The position numbers and the translations under genes are program-made. Source: Betaproteobacteria bacterium (GTDB lineage: Bacteria; Pseudomonadota; Gammaproteobacteria; Burkholderiales; Thiobacillaceae). Taken from it: a DNA stretch of 8,652 nucleotides. The stretch lies in NCBI GenBank assembly GCA_020049245.1, contig JAIFLB010000142.1:1-8652 (forward strand), read 5' to 3'. Under the pieces are notes generated by a model. That model ran no database searches. It saw nothing but the letters and a program-made list of their open reading frames with translations, and was not told the origin of the DNA. Positions 1-5,878 of this stretch are shown in pieces (within the stretch, counting starts at the first letter, position 1; every line of letters begins with the position of its first letter).

Positions 1-121
1 GCTGACGCCGGACCCGGTCTATTCACTGTTTTACGACAGCCACCCGAAAGCAGTGGAACGAATCGGCAAACTGGAGTCTTACGACACACCAGCCCGCCCG
101 CTGCAACCGTTGCAAGCCTGA
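1..121 (+). CDS. M48 family (Ste24/CAAX-type) metallopeptidase, C-terminal end only
   Basis: The window opens inside a gene. Reading from base 2 gives 39 residues that end at the TGA at 119-121. They begin LTPDPVYSLFYDSHPKAVER. The pattern TPDP-x-x-S-x-F-Y-DSHP followed by R-I is what I remember from the extreme C-terminus of bacterial Ste24/M48 membrane zinc peptidases, where it follows the metal-binding domain. The HExxH motif and membrane segments lie outside the window, so the catalytic state cannot be judged. The cytochrome gene starts 22 bp downstream on the same strand, so the two may be cotranscribed. The assignment rests on a short tail and on memory of the family. Confidence 0.62.
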   Translation, partial: LTPDPVYSLFYDSHPKAVERIGKLESYDTPARPLQPLQA

Positions 122-131
122 CCGCCCATTA

Positions 132-137
132 GAGGAG
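132..137 (+). promoter_or_regulatory. Ribosome binding site of the cytochrome c gene
   Basis: GAGGAG lies 6 nt before the ATG at 144. It is a near-complete Shine-Dalgarno match and fixes that start codon. Confidence 0.8.
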
Positions 138-143
138 ACACCC

Positions 144-458
144 ATGAAAACCCTGCACCTATCCCTGCTTCTCGCCGCCAGCGTCCTCACTGCGCCTGCC
201 TTCGCCGGCCCGTTCGACAAGGGCAACATCCAGGAAGGCAAGGCTACACATGAAGAGAAATGCAACGCCTGCCACGCCGGCAAATTCAACGGCGACGGCA
301 GCAAGATCTACACCCGCGCCGACCGCCGCGTGAAGAATCCCTCCGGTTTGAGCCAGATGATCACCACCTGCAATGCCATGCTAGGCAACAACCTGTTTCC
401 GGAAGATGAACTGCATCTGGCCGCCTATCTGAATAACCAGTATTACAAGTTCAAATAA
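144..458 (+). CDS. Small secreted monoheme cytochrome c
   Basis: This 104-residue protein has a clear Sec signal peptide: MKTLH, a hydrophobic core, then cleavage after AFA at about residue 21, leaving a mature protein of about 83 residues in the periplasm. One heme-attachment motif, CNACH, lies at residues 40-44, with His44 as the proximal ligand. The C-terminal half contains Met72, Cys76 and Met79 and ends in an aromatic tail (LNNQYYKF). Similar short cytochromes occur in betaproteobacteria, and the C-terminal segment recalls the DHC/SHP group. The sixth ligand is not obvious. The ATG at 144 has the strong ribosome site GAGGAG at 132-137, 6 nt upstream. The pterin dehydratase gene starts 3 bp after the stop, which suggests one transcript. 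The likely role is electron transfer; the partner is unknown. Confidence 0.88.
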   Translation: MKTLHLSLLLAASVLTAPAFAGPFDKGNIQEGKATHEEKCNACHAGKFNGDGSKIYTRADRRVKNPSGLSQMITTCNAMLGNNLFPEDELHLAAYLNNQYYKFK

Positions 459-461
459 ACC

Positions 462-806
462 ATGACCGATACCTTCTGCGACCTCTCCAAAGGCAAATGC
501 AAACCCTGTGAAGGCGGCATTCCGCCGCTGACCGCCGAAGAAATCAGCGCGTTGATGCCAAAGCTGGCAGCCGACTGGCAAGTGGTGGACGGCAAATTGC
601 GCCGCGATTTCAAATTCGCCGACCACTACATCACGATGACCTTCGTCAACGCCATCGCCTGGGTCTCGCACCAGCAAGGCCACCACCCCGACCTGGCAGT
701 CGGCTACAACACCTGCCGCGTCGAATACATCACGCACGCCATCAACGGACTGTCGGAATCCGACTTCATCTGCGCAGCCAAGATCGACGCACTGTTCGCG
801 CTTTGA
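462..806 (+). CDS. phhB: Pterin-4a-carbinolamine dehydratase
   Basis: This 114-residue protein should dehydrate 4a-hydroxytetrahydrobiopterin to the quinonoid dihydropterin, the recycling step that serves aromatic amino acid hydroxylases. The family signature is intact: H70-QQG-H74-H75-P76-D77, then Tyr82-Asn83, His92 and Asp101, in the usual order and spacing. The length is normal. An N-terminal segment with Cys6, Cys13 and Cys16 precedes the domain, as I recall for other proteobacterial members. The ATG is 3 bp after the cytochrome stop and has no good Shine-Dalgarno, so translation may be coupled to the upstream gene. No phenylalanine hydroxylase gene is in the window, so the physiological partner cannot be deduced; some homologs occur without one. 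Confidence 0.93.
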   Translation: MTDTFCDLSKGKCKPCEGGIPPLTAEEISALMPKLAADWQVVDGKLRRDFKFADHYITMTFVNAIAWVSHQQGHHPDLAVGYNTCRVEYITHAINGLSESDFICAAKIDALFAL

Positions 807-832
807 TCCTGCCAGCAGGGTTGATAGCTTTT

Positions 833-862
833 GTAGGATGGGCCAAGCGCAGCGGGCCCATC
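833..862 (+). repeat. REP-type hairpin with GTAG head, upstream of rsgA
   Basis: GTAG at 833-836 is followed by a perfect 8-bp stem, GATGGGCC (837-844) and GGCCCATC (855-862), around a 10-nt loop AAGCGCAGCG. The GTAG head plus GC-rich palindrome is the known hallmark of REP sequences mobilised by RAYT/TnpA-REP proteins. Near-identical GTAGGATGGGC units are, from memory, very common between genes in beta- and gammaproteobacteria. The ATG at 838-840 lies inside the repeat, which makes it a poor start for rsgA. No RAYT gene is in the window. Confidence 0.8.
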
Positions 863-880
863 ATTCAGCATCCGCAGTTT

Positions 881-886
881 GGGGAG
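881..886 (+). promoter_or_regulatory. Ribosome binding site that sets the TTG start of rsgA
   Basis: GGGGAG lies 8 nt upstream of the TTG at 895-897. The in-frame ATG at 838 has no comparable site and lies in a repeat. Confidence 0.65.
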
Positions 887-894
887 ATGGGTCG

Positions 895-1770
895 TTGATC
901 AGCGGCCGCGTCGTCGCCGCGCACGGCCGCCGTTTCCTGATCGAAGCGGGTGACCGCATCGTCGAATGCGTCACCCGTGGCCGCAAAAGCGACATCGTTT
1001 GCGGCGACCAGGTCGATTTTGAGATGACCGATGCGGACAAAGGCGTCATCGAAAAAGTCGCCACCCGCAAGAACCTGCTCTACCGCTCCGACGATTTCCG
1101 CAGCAAGCTGATCGCCGCCAATCTCGACCTCGCCGTCATCGTGGTCGCCGCCGTGCCCTACTTCCGCGAAGAACTGCTGATTCGCTGCCTGGTCGCCTGC
1201 GAAAGCGCCGATATCCCGGTGCTGATCGCACTCAACAAATCCGACCTGCCGGAAACCGCCGCGCTGCATCAACACCTGGAAAACTATGTCCGCCTCGGTT
1301 ACCCACAAATCACCGTCTCCGCTCGCGGCGACCTCAGCCAACTGCAAGCGCACCTGAACGGCAAGACCAGCGTCCTGGTCGGCGCCTCCGGCGTCGGCAA
1401 AAGCACCTTGCTCAACGCCCTGGCGCCAGAAGCCAACGCCGCCACCGGCGAAATCTCCCTCGCCCTCGACGCCGGCAAACACACCACCACCAACGCCCGC
1501 CTGTTCCACCTTCCCGGAGATGAAAACAACCCTGGCGGCGACCTGATCGACTCACCCGGCATGCAGGAATTCGGCCTCACCCATCTCAGCCAGGCCGAAC
1601 TGATGCACGCCTTCCCGGAAATCCGCGCCCGCGCCGGCGAATGCCGCTTCTACAACTGCCGCCACCTGAAAGAACCCGGTTGCGCCGTGCTGGCGGCAGC
1701 GCAAGCCGGAGACATGCTGCCGAACCGGTTGCGCGTGTATCAGAGTCTGGTCGGGCAGCTCACTTCATAA
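895..1770 (+). CDS. rsgA: Small-subunit ribosome biogenesis GTPase RsgA
   Basis: RsgA is a circularly permuted GTPase that binds the 30S subunit and checks late maturation of the decoding centre. From the TTG at 895 the protein has 291 residues, the usual length. An OB-fold occupies about residues 1-70. The GTPase motifs come in permuted order: NKSD (G4) at 114-117, GASGVGKS (G1, P-loop) at 163-170 and DSPG (G3) at 219-222. The C-terminal zinc knuckle has Cys250, Cys255, His257 and Cys263. The TTG is preferred because GGGGAG lies 8 nt upstream and the residues after it (ISGRVVAAHG) match normal RsgA N-termini, whereas an ATG at 838 would add 19 residues encoded largely by a REP repeat. The gene is last in the plus-strand cluster and converges on the toxin gene 91 bp away. 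Confidence 0.96.
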   Translation: MISGRVVAAHGRRFLIEAGDRIVECVTRGRKSDIVCGDQVDFEMTDADKGVIEKVATRKNLLYRSDDFRSKLIAANLDLAVIVVAAVPYFREELLIRCLVACESADIPVLIALNKSDLPETAALHQHLENYVRLGYPQITVSARGDLSQLQAHLNGKTSVLVGASGVGKSTLLNALAPEANAATGEISLALDAGKHTTTNARLFHLPGDENNPGGDLIDSPGMQEFGLTHLSQAELMHAFPEIRARAGECRFYNCRHLKEPGCAVLAAAQAGDMLPNRLRVYQSLVGQLTS

Positions 1771-1861
1771 CGCTCACTGAAGTAGTGACCGATACGCGAG
1801 CGCCGCGTTACATCAGCGGACATCGCCTCATGACATCGGTACATCGAGCAGCTCACACAGC

Positions 1862-2248
1862 TCACCAGATACGCTTCACGCCATAGCCATCAAAAACGGC
1901 ATCGGCGGACACCAGGGTGAGTTTTTCTTCCAGGGCCTGCGCGGCAATGAGGCGATCAAACGGGTCGCGGTGGTGAAATTCGAGCGATTCGACACGGGCA
2001 ACGTGGCGAAAGGCGATGTCCAGTTGCACAAAGCCGTTGGCAGCAAGCTGTGACGGGAAGTACTGGCGCACGCTGCTGGCCAGTGTGAGCTTTCCCAACT
2101 GACTTTTAATGGCCATTTCCCAGGCGCTGGCCAAGCTGACAAAGCAGTCGTTGGAGGCATCGGCAATGACTTTTCGGGATTTGGCGGGCAGACGCGGATC
2201 ATCGTCCACCCACCAAAGCAGAGCGTGGGTATCCAGCAACAGACGCAT
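1862..2248 (-). CDS. vapC: VapC-like PIN-domain toxin (predicted ribonuclease)
   Basis: This 128-residue protein has a complete PIN domain. The metal-binding acidic residues are present: Asp6 in the opening LLLDTHALLWW strand, Glu44 in AWEMAIK, Asp98 in RDPFDRL (with Asp95 nearby) and Asp116 in SAD. It ends in GYGVKRIW, typical of this subgroup. PIN toxins are Mg-dependent endoribonucleases that cut tRNA, rRNA or mRNA; the target here cannot be predicted. The ATG at 2248 overlaps the antitoxin stop as TGATG. A TTG one codon earlier is also open but less likely. The antitoxin-first order and the overlap are standard for a type II toxin-antitoxin pair. No key residue is missing, so the toxin looks functional. 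Confidence 0.92.
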   Translation of the reverse strand: MRLLLDTHALLWWVDDDPRLPAKSRKVIADASNDCFVSLASAWEMAIKSQLGKLTLASSVRQYFPSQLAANGFVQLDIAFRHVARVESLEFHHRDPFDRLIAAQALEEKLTLVSADAVFDGYGVKRIW

Positions 2249-2475
2249 CAACGGTATTCCGCGAAATCGTCCAGAGTGGCATCGAAATCATCCGCCATGT
2301 GCAGCAACTGGCCCCTGCCTGAACCGGGCTGACGCGTGCGTTGCGGCGGCTCGATCGGTACCAGCCGCAGCAACGGCTTGTTGTCGCGCGCAATGATGAT
2401 TTCTTCACCCAACAACGCTTTCTGAACCAGGTCGGACAGATGCGCCTTGGCTTCGCCGATGTTGAACTGTTGCAT
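2248..2475 (-). CDS. Phd/YefM-type antitoxin of the PIN toxin
   Basis: This 75-residue protein begins MQQFNIGEAKAHLSDLV, the classic Phd/YefM N-terminal strand and helix that forms a DNA-binding dimer. It is followed by IIIARDNKPLLRLVPI. The C-terminal tail is acidic (ADDFDATLDDFAEYR) and should wrap and block the toxin. The ATG at 2475 is chosen because GAGG lies 6 nt before it and it gives the family N-terminus. An upstream ATG at 2499 would add eight atypical residues. The stop overlaps the toxin start by one base. Such antitoxins usually repress their own promoter together with the toxin. The palindrome TTGATCAA about 30 bp upstream is a possible operator. Confidence 0.9.
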   Translation of the reverse strand: MQQFNIGEAKAHLSDLVQKALLGEEIIIARDNKPLLRLVPIEPPQRTRQPGSGRGQLLHMADDFDATLDDFAEYR

Positions 2476-2504
2476 GATAAGCCTCGCCATGTTGGTCATT
2501 TAGT

Positions 2505-2512
2505 TTGATCAA
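2505..2512. promoter_or_regulatory. Possible operator palindrome upstream of the antitoxin gene
   Basis: TTGATCAA is a perfect 8-bp palindrome, 29 bp before the antitoxin ATG, in the only AT-richer patch of this intergenic region. Autoregulation by Phd-type antitoxins through short palindromes is established. The assignment here is inference, since 8-bp palindromes also occur by chance. No convincing -35/-10 pair was found. Confidence 0.25.
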
Positions 2513-2587
2513 GATAGCACATACTCAAGACAACCACTGAAGCTCATGGGTACAGCCTGGCAGACAAGCAACTCAGCCGCGCTCAAC

Positions 2588-3002
2588 TCACTCCGGCCAG
2601 TGCTTGATATACCGTTTCAACAGCGCGTTCTCGAAGCTGGCTTCTTTCAGGCAGGCGCGGGCGACGTCGTGGAAGGACATCGAGCACGACCAGATGGCTG
2701 GTGTGGCTCTTGGTCATCGCGTCGCGGGCGTAATCGACCGAGTCGTCCAGGTTGGCCACCAGCGGCTCTTTTTCCATCAGCTCGCTGACCTTGATTTCGA
2801 TCGGCGCACAGCCGCGCGCATGCATGCCGCGCAGGATGTCGCGTTCGGTGATGAAGCCCATCATGGCGCCATCGCGCATGACGACGAGGGAGCCGATATC
2901 ACGCTCGGCCATCAGCTTGACCGCTTCGCAGGCGGAGACTTCAGGATCGACGCTGATGATTTCAGCGCCGGTTTTGTGGGCGAGCACTTCACGTATCAAC
3001 AT
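2588..3002 (-). pseudogene. CBS-domain pair protein, frameshifted by a small internal deletion
   Basis: The gene starts at the ATG at 3002 with GGAG 7 nt upstream. It reads MLIREVLAHK and then two CBS motifs: one at about residues 10-60 (GSLVV...GFITERDI), and a second from about residue 75 that reaches HTSHLVVLD at 100-108. CBS pairs usually bind adenine nucleotides and act as sensors. After Asp108 (base 2679) the frame becomes arginine-rich nonsense and stops at 2583-2585. One frame over, MSFHDVARACLKE and then a coherent tail ending RYIKHWPE run from 2680 to the TGA at 2588-2590. That is the expected second half of CBS2. About seven residues of the connecting loop (the usual G-x-L-x-GV) seem to be missing, with a deletion of length 3n-1. 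It is last in the minus-strand cluster, 28 bp after the DJ-1 gene. Sequencing or assembly error is the alternative. Confidence 0.82.
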
Positions 3003-3030
3003 GGGGTTTCTCCGGTTGCGGGTCTTTGGG

Positions 3031-3588
3031 TCAATGCGCCGGGCGCACCAGACCGGCTTCGACCTGGTGCCGCATGACATGCCCCTTGAGCAGTTCGATC
3101 AGGGTCAGCGCGAAATCCATCGCTGTACCCGGTCCCTGCGAGGTGACCACCTTGCCGTCGACGACAACGGCGTCCTTCAGGCTGCGCGTGGTAGGTAACT
3201 TGAGCGAGTCGAGCACGCCGGGATAGGCGGTAGCCTGTTTGCCGTCGAGCAGGCCGGCTTGTGCCAGCGCCATCGGCGCGGCGCAGATCGCGGTGGTGTA
3301 GCAGCCGGTGGCGGCCATGCGCTTGAGCAGCGCTTGCACGCGTTCGTCGTCGCGCAGATGTTCGGCGCCGGGCAGGCCGCCAGGCAGCGCGATGAGGTCA
3401 AACTCGCGGGTCAGCACATCGTCCAGATACGCATCCGGTTCGATGCGGATGCCGCGACTGCCTTGAATCAAACCGCGCTGCAGACCGGCGATGACGACTT
3501 CGATACCGGCGCGGCGCAGCAGGTCGCTCAGGGTGACGGCTTCCAGGTCTTCAAAACCGGGGGCCAGCGGAATCAAAACACTTGCCAT
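3031..3588 (-). CDS. DJ-1/PfpI family protein, YajL-like
   Basis: This 185-residue protein has the DJ-1 fold signature. The nucleophilic Cys102 sits in the elbow AICAAP, and Glu16 in GFEDLEAV matches the conserved glutamate that tunes the cysteine (Cys106 and Glu18 of human DJ-1). ALPGGLPGAEHLRDD at about 67-81 is also typical. Proposed activities of the group are glyoxalase III or deglycase action on methylglyoxal adducts, and chaperone or redox-protective roles; the deglycase role is disputed. The start at 3588 has AAGGAGA 5 nt upstream; an open frame further upstream overlaps the previous gene and has no support. It lies 23 bp after the flavoprotein stop, so it is probably cotranscribed. 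It is cytoplasmic, with no signal peptide. Confidence 0.93.
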   Translation of the reverse strand: MASVLIPLAPGFEDLEAVTLSDLLRRAGIEVVIAGLQRGLIQGSRGIRIEPDAYLDDVLTREFDLIALPGGLPGAEHLRDDERVQALLKRMAATGCYTTAICAAPMALAQAGLLDGKQATAYPGVLDSLKLPTTRSLKDAVVVDGKVVTSQGPGTAMDFALTLIELLKGHVMRHQVEAGLVRPAH

Positions 3589-3611
3589 GATGATCTCCTT
3601 GCTTGAATGAC

Positions 3612-4826
3612 TTACAGCGCCAGCAGCCGCGCCGTTTCGGTAGCGGCGCGTTCGGCGCAATCGCCGATCGACAGGCCGTTGAGATAGTTGCCGACCAGCG
3701 CCAAAGGTTCACGCGTCAATTTGACATCGATTGCGGCCACTCGTTTTGGATGTTCGACACCCGGCGACGGCAGGCGGTTGATGTTGCCGCGCACATGCAG
3801 AAAATCAGCCGGCGTGACACCAAGCACGCTGGCGATACGCGCCAGTTTGGCGTCCTGGCCCAGGCGACCAGGTTTGAAGTGGAAGGTGAAGCCGCGCAGC
3901 GTGGCGTGCGGCACCGGGTCGCGCGTCACTACCGAGAAAAAGTCGTCATCGACGCCGATCAAACCGGCCACCGCCGTGATCCGGGTTTTACTGGCGGGCA
4001 ACACAACACCGAGCGCTTCGCTGCTGGACATCGGGAAGGTCTGCAACTCGCGCGCGACGTCCGGCAGGACATCGGCCAGCAAGACGGCAGCGGCATCCAC
4101 CGGCACAGCAAGAATCAATTGCCGGCAGGCCAGCGGGCCGGATGAGGTCTGCAGCTGATAGCCGGTGGCATCGCGGCTGACTGCGCTGACCACGGTTTGC
4201 TTGCGCAATTCGAAATCCGCGCCCTCCGCCAGCGCTTCCAGCAAACCCTGCAAGCCGCCAGGAAAGGTGTATTTGCGCGGCGCGGCCTGCATGCGCGGTT
4301 TGCGGCGGAACAGCCATTCAGCGGGAAAGGAATCGGCCGGTTGCGACAGTACGGCGGCAAACGCCGGGCCCAACAGATTACGGTAATTACCGCGCCCAAG
4401 CAGACCGCCAAACCATTCCGCGACGCTGAGTCCCGGCTTCGGTTTGCGGATGCCGAACGGCAACGAGAACGCGGCCTGGAAAAAATTCAGCCGCTTCAAC
4501 GGCGAATGTAGCGTGTTGTCGGCGGCGACAAAGCTGTAACCCATCTTCTCGCGCGGCAACAGATCGTCCAGCCGGCCGCGCGCCTGCAGCGCTTCGAGCA
4601 ATTGCGAGTAGGAGTTGTAAGCGGTGTGGGCGCCAAGTTCGAGCCAGAAATCGGCGCCGGCTTCGTTAGCCTTGATTTCGTCGTTCAGGCGCCAGCTATA
4701 AATACAGCCGCCGACACGCGGCGCCGCTTCCAGAACCAGCACGCGGCGCCCGGCCTGCGCCATGCGCGCCGCCGCAACCAGGCCGCTGACGCCGGCCCCG
4801 ACGATGATGCAATCCACTGTTTCCAT
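3612..4826 (-). CDS. FAD-dependent oxidoreductase, protoporphyrinogen-oxidase-like (HemY/HemG type)
   Basis: This 404-residue flavoprotein belongs to the amine oxidase/protoporphyrinogen oxidase superfamily. The N-terminal Rossmann motif GAGVSG lies at residues 10-15, followed by VLVLEA with Glu33 for ribose binding and RVGG at 37-40. The C-terminal FAD motif, GNYLNGLSIGDC, lies at 379-390 and closely resembles the GNY...G-D-C of protoporphyrinogen oxidases. FPGGLQGLLEALA and an NRLPSP segment are also typical. It would oxidise a porphyrinogen late in heme synthesis, but the substrate is inferred; a related substrate is possible, so no symbol is given. The middle is shorter and less canonical than in classical HemY. 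It starts at the ATG at 4826, 36 bp after hslR, and is followed by the DJ-1 gene. No other heme gene is in the window. Confidence 0.82.
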   Translation of the reverse strand: METVDCIIVGAGVSGLVAAARMAQAGRRVLVLEAAPRVGGCIYSWRLNDEIKANEAGADFWLELGAHTAYNSYSQLLEALQARGRLDDLLPREKMGYSFVAADNTLHSPLKRLNFFQAAFSLPFGIRKPKPGLSVAEWFGGLLGRGNYRNLLGPAFAAVLSQPADSFPAEWLFRRKPRMQAAPRKYTFPGGLQGLLEALAEGADFELRKQTVVSAVSRDATGYQLQTSSGPLACRQLILAVPVDAAAVLLADVLPDVARELQTFPMSSSEALGVVLPASKTRITAVAGLIGVDDDFFSVVTRDPVPHATLRGFTFHFKPGRLGQDAKLARIASVLGVTPADFLHVRGNINRLPSPGVEHPKRVAAIDVKLTREPLALVGNYLNGLSIGDCAERAATETARLLAL

Positions 4827-4862
4827 ATTTCTTCAACCTCGTTTGACTTACCTTGTTGTGAC

Positions 4863-5324
4863 TTATTCAGTAAAGCGATGAATCAGACGCCGATCTTTTT
4901 TCGTTGGCCGTCCCCTGATCGTGCTGCCAGGTTCCATCTGCGCGCGTCGGTTCTCGATTTGCGTCTGCCGCGCGGCGATGCTCTCCGGCGACTCTTCATA
5001 CAACTCGCGCGCCACCGGCGCCGGGCCGCGATGGTCGGACAGTCCACGCACGCTGACCCGCCAGACCAGATCACCAATCTGGATATGCAGCAAATCGCCC
5101 AGCCGAACCTCGCGACTCGGCTTGATGCGCTCGCCGATATTGCCCTTATCACCCATGGCATTCTGGTCGCCGCCAGGACTGATGATGCGCACCCGGCCAC
5201 CTTCCACCGCCTCCTGCGCCAGGCCGCGCGTCTTGAAGAAGCGCGCCGCCCACAACCATTTGTCGATGCGCAAACGAGCGGCGGCAGCTGGTTCAAATAG
5301 ATCGGATGACGTGCGACGTGACAT
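4863..5324 (-). CDS. hslR: Heat-shock protein 15 homolog, S4-domain RNA-binding protein HslR
   Basis: This 153-residue basic protein has an S4 RNA-binding domain beginning LRIDKWLWAARFFKTRGLAQEAVEGGRV at about residues 18-45. The C-terminal arginine- and lysine-rich tail contains GRPTKKDRR, which is characteristic of HslR. In E. coli HslR binds stalled 50S subunits that carry peptidyl-tRNA and helps recycle them. Compared with E. coli HslR (133 residues, from memory), there is an extra glycine- and charge-rich loop at about 48-67, between the two halves of the S4 domain. The ATG at 5324 has no Shine-Dalgarno, but a TATCAT box lies 6 nt upstream, so a leaderless mRNA is possible. It is divergent from the lipoprotein gene, with 6 bp between the ATGs, and probably heads a four-gene operon. 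Confidence 0.9.
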   Translation of the reverse strand: MSRRTSSDLFEPAAAARLRIDKWLWAARFFKTRGLAQEAVEGGRVRIISPGGDQNAMGDKGNIGERIKPSREVRLGDLLHIQIGDLVWRVSVRGLSDHRGPAPVARELYEESPESIAARQTQIENRRAQMEPGSTIRGRPTKKDRRLIHRFTE

Positions 5325-5330
5325 GGGGGC

Positions 5331-5336
5331 ATGATA
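5331..5336 (-). promoter_or_regulatory. Candidate -10 box for a leaderless hslR transcript
   Basis: On the minus strand TATCAT (5 of 6 to TATAAT) ends 6 nt before the hslR ATG. A start about 7 nt downstream would fall at or next to the A of the ATG. The -35 region is weak (CAGTCA at 16-bp spacing, 3 of 6), so this is only a candidate. Confidence 0.3.
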
Positions 5337-5876
5337 ACGCGCATGCACGCCTTGACTGTTTTCTCGCTTCTTCTGCTGGCCAGCCTTTATGGCTGTTCGA
5401 CCACCCCGGATGCCGCCACTTACCCGGTTGGCAAGCTGCAACTGCACTCGGCCTTGGAGATCGAACCGGATGCTGCCACCGCACGCCTGCAATATGGCCG
5501 CATCGTGGCGCGCAACGCGGTGCAGGAACATGACCCGTTCTGCGTGTTTGAAATTGATACCGTGCGACCGGAAATCCAGGTCGTGCAGCCGGGCGAATTT
5601 TCGATAACCGGCATTTCACGCAGCATCGAAACCTTTGCCGGTATGCCGGTTTTCCCTCGTTACGCCATGCGGGTCAGTCTGGGTGACGACGATTCCCCTA
5701 CCCACATCTATTACAAAACCACCTTCCGCTTGCATGATGCTCAGCAACCGGTGCGCGCGCTCACCTGCATGAGCAACCAGAACGCCCCCGGTAACGCCAA
5801 CTTCATGCGGCATCTGACAATGGCTGAGATACGCAGCGCTTTGGGGTCATGGTTCACGCTGCATCTGGCGCGCTGA
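5331..5876 (+). CDS. Predicted lipoprotein of unknown function
   Basis: I do not recognise this 181-residue protein. It begins with a short positively charged region and a hydrophobic stretch (LTVFSLLLLASLYGC), so Cys22 is a probable lipidation site. Tyr at -2 is unusual for a lipobox, but Gly at -1 and Leu at -3 fit. The mature part, about 160 residues, has two further cysteines, Cys71 (DPFCVF) and Cys146 (LTCMSNQ), that could form a disulfide. It is rich in alternating polar and hydrophobic stretches (EIQVVQPGEFSITGISRS, IYYKTTFRLH), which suggests a beta-rich periplasmic domain. It ends MAEIRSALGSWFTLHLAR. The start is uncertain: ATG 5331 or ATG 5343, neither with a good ribosome site. It converges on the TatD gene with 2 bp between the stop codons. 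Confidence 0.8.
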   Translation: MITRMHALTVFSLLLLASLYGCSTTPDAATYPVGKLQLHSALEIEPDAATARLQYGRIVARNAVQEHDPFCVFEIDTVRPEIQVVQPGEFSITGISRSIETFAGMPVFPRYAMRVSLGDDDSPTHIYYKTTFRLHDAQQPVRALTCMSNQNAPGNANFMRHLTMAEIRSALGSWFTLHLAR

Positions 5877-5878
5877 AA

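Noticed and set aside
838..894. N-terminal extension of RsgA from the ATG at 838
   Set aside because: The extra residues are encoded largely by a REP hairpin, the ATG has no ribosome site, and the TTG at 895 has GGGGAG 8 nt upstream and the usual N-terminus.
865..1509. Long minus-strand open frame (214 codons) opposite rsgA
   Set aside because: It is the antisense shadow of a high-GC gene. Its composition is Gly/Ala/Asp/Gln-rich, it matches no family, and it lacks a ribosome site.
1762..1783. Hairpin ACTTCA...TGAAGT at the rsgA stop codon as a terminator
   Set aside because: Only a 6-bp AT-rich stem with a 10-nt loop and no T-tract on either strand.
2679..2681. Programmed ribosomal frameshifting in the CBS gene
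   Set aside because: No slippery heptamer or following structure is visible, and a segment of the domain is missing, which frameshifting cannot explain.
3603..4158. Plus-strand open frames opposite the protoporphyrinogen-oxidase-like gene
   Set aside because: No recognisable domain, low-complexity translation, and fully overlapped by a convincing gene.
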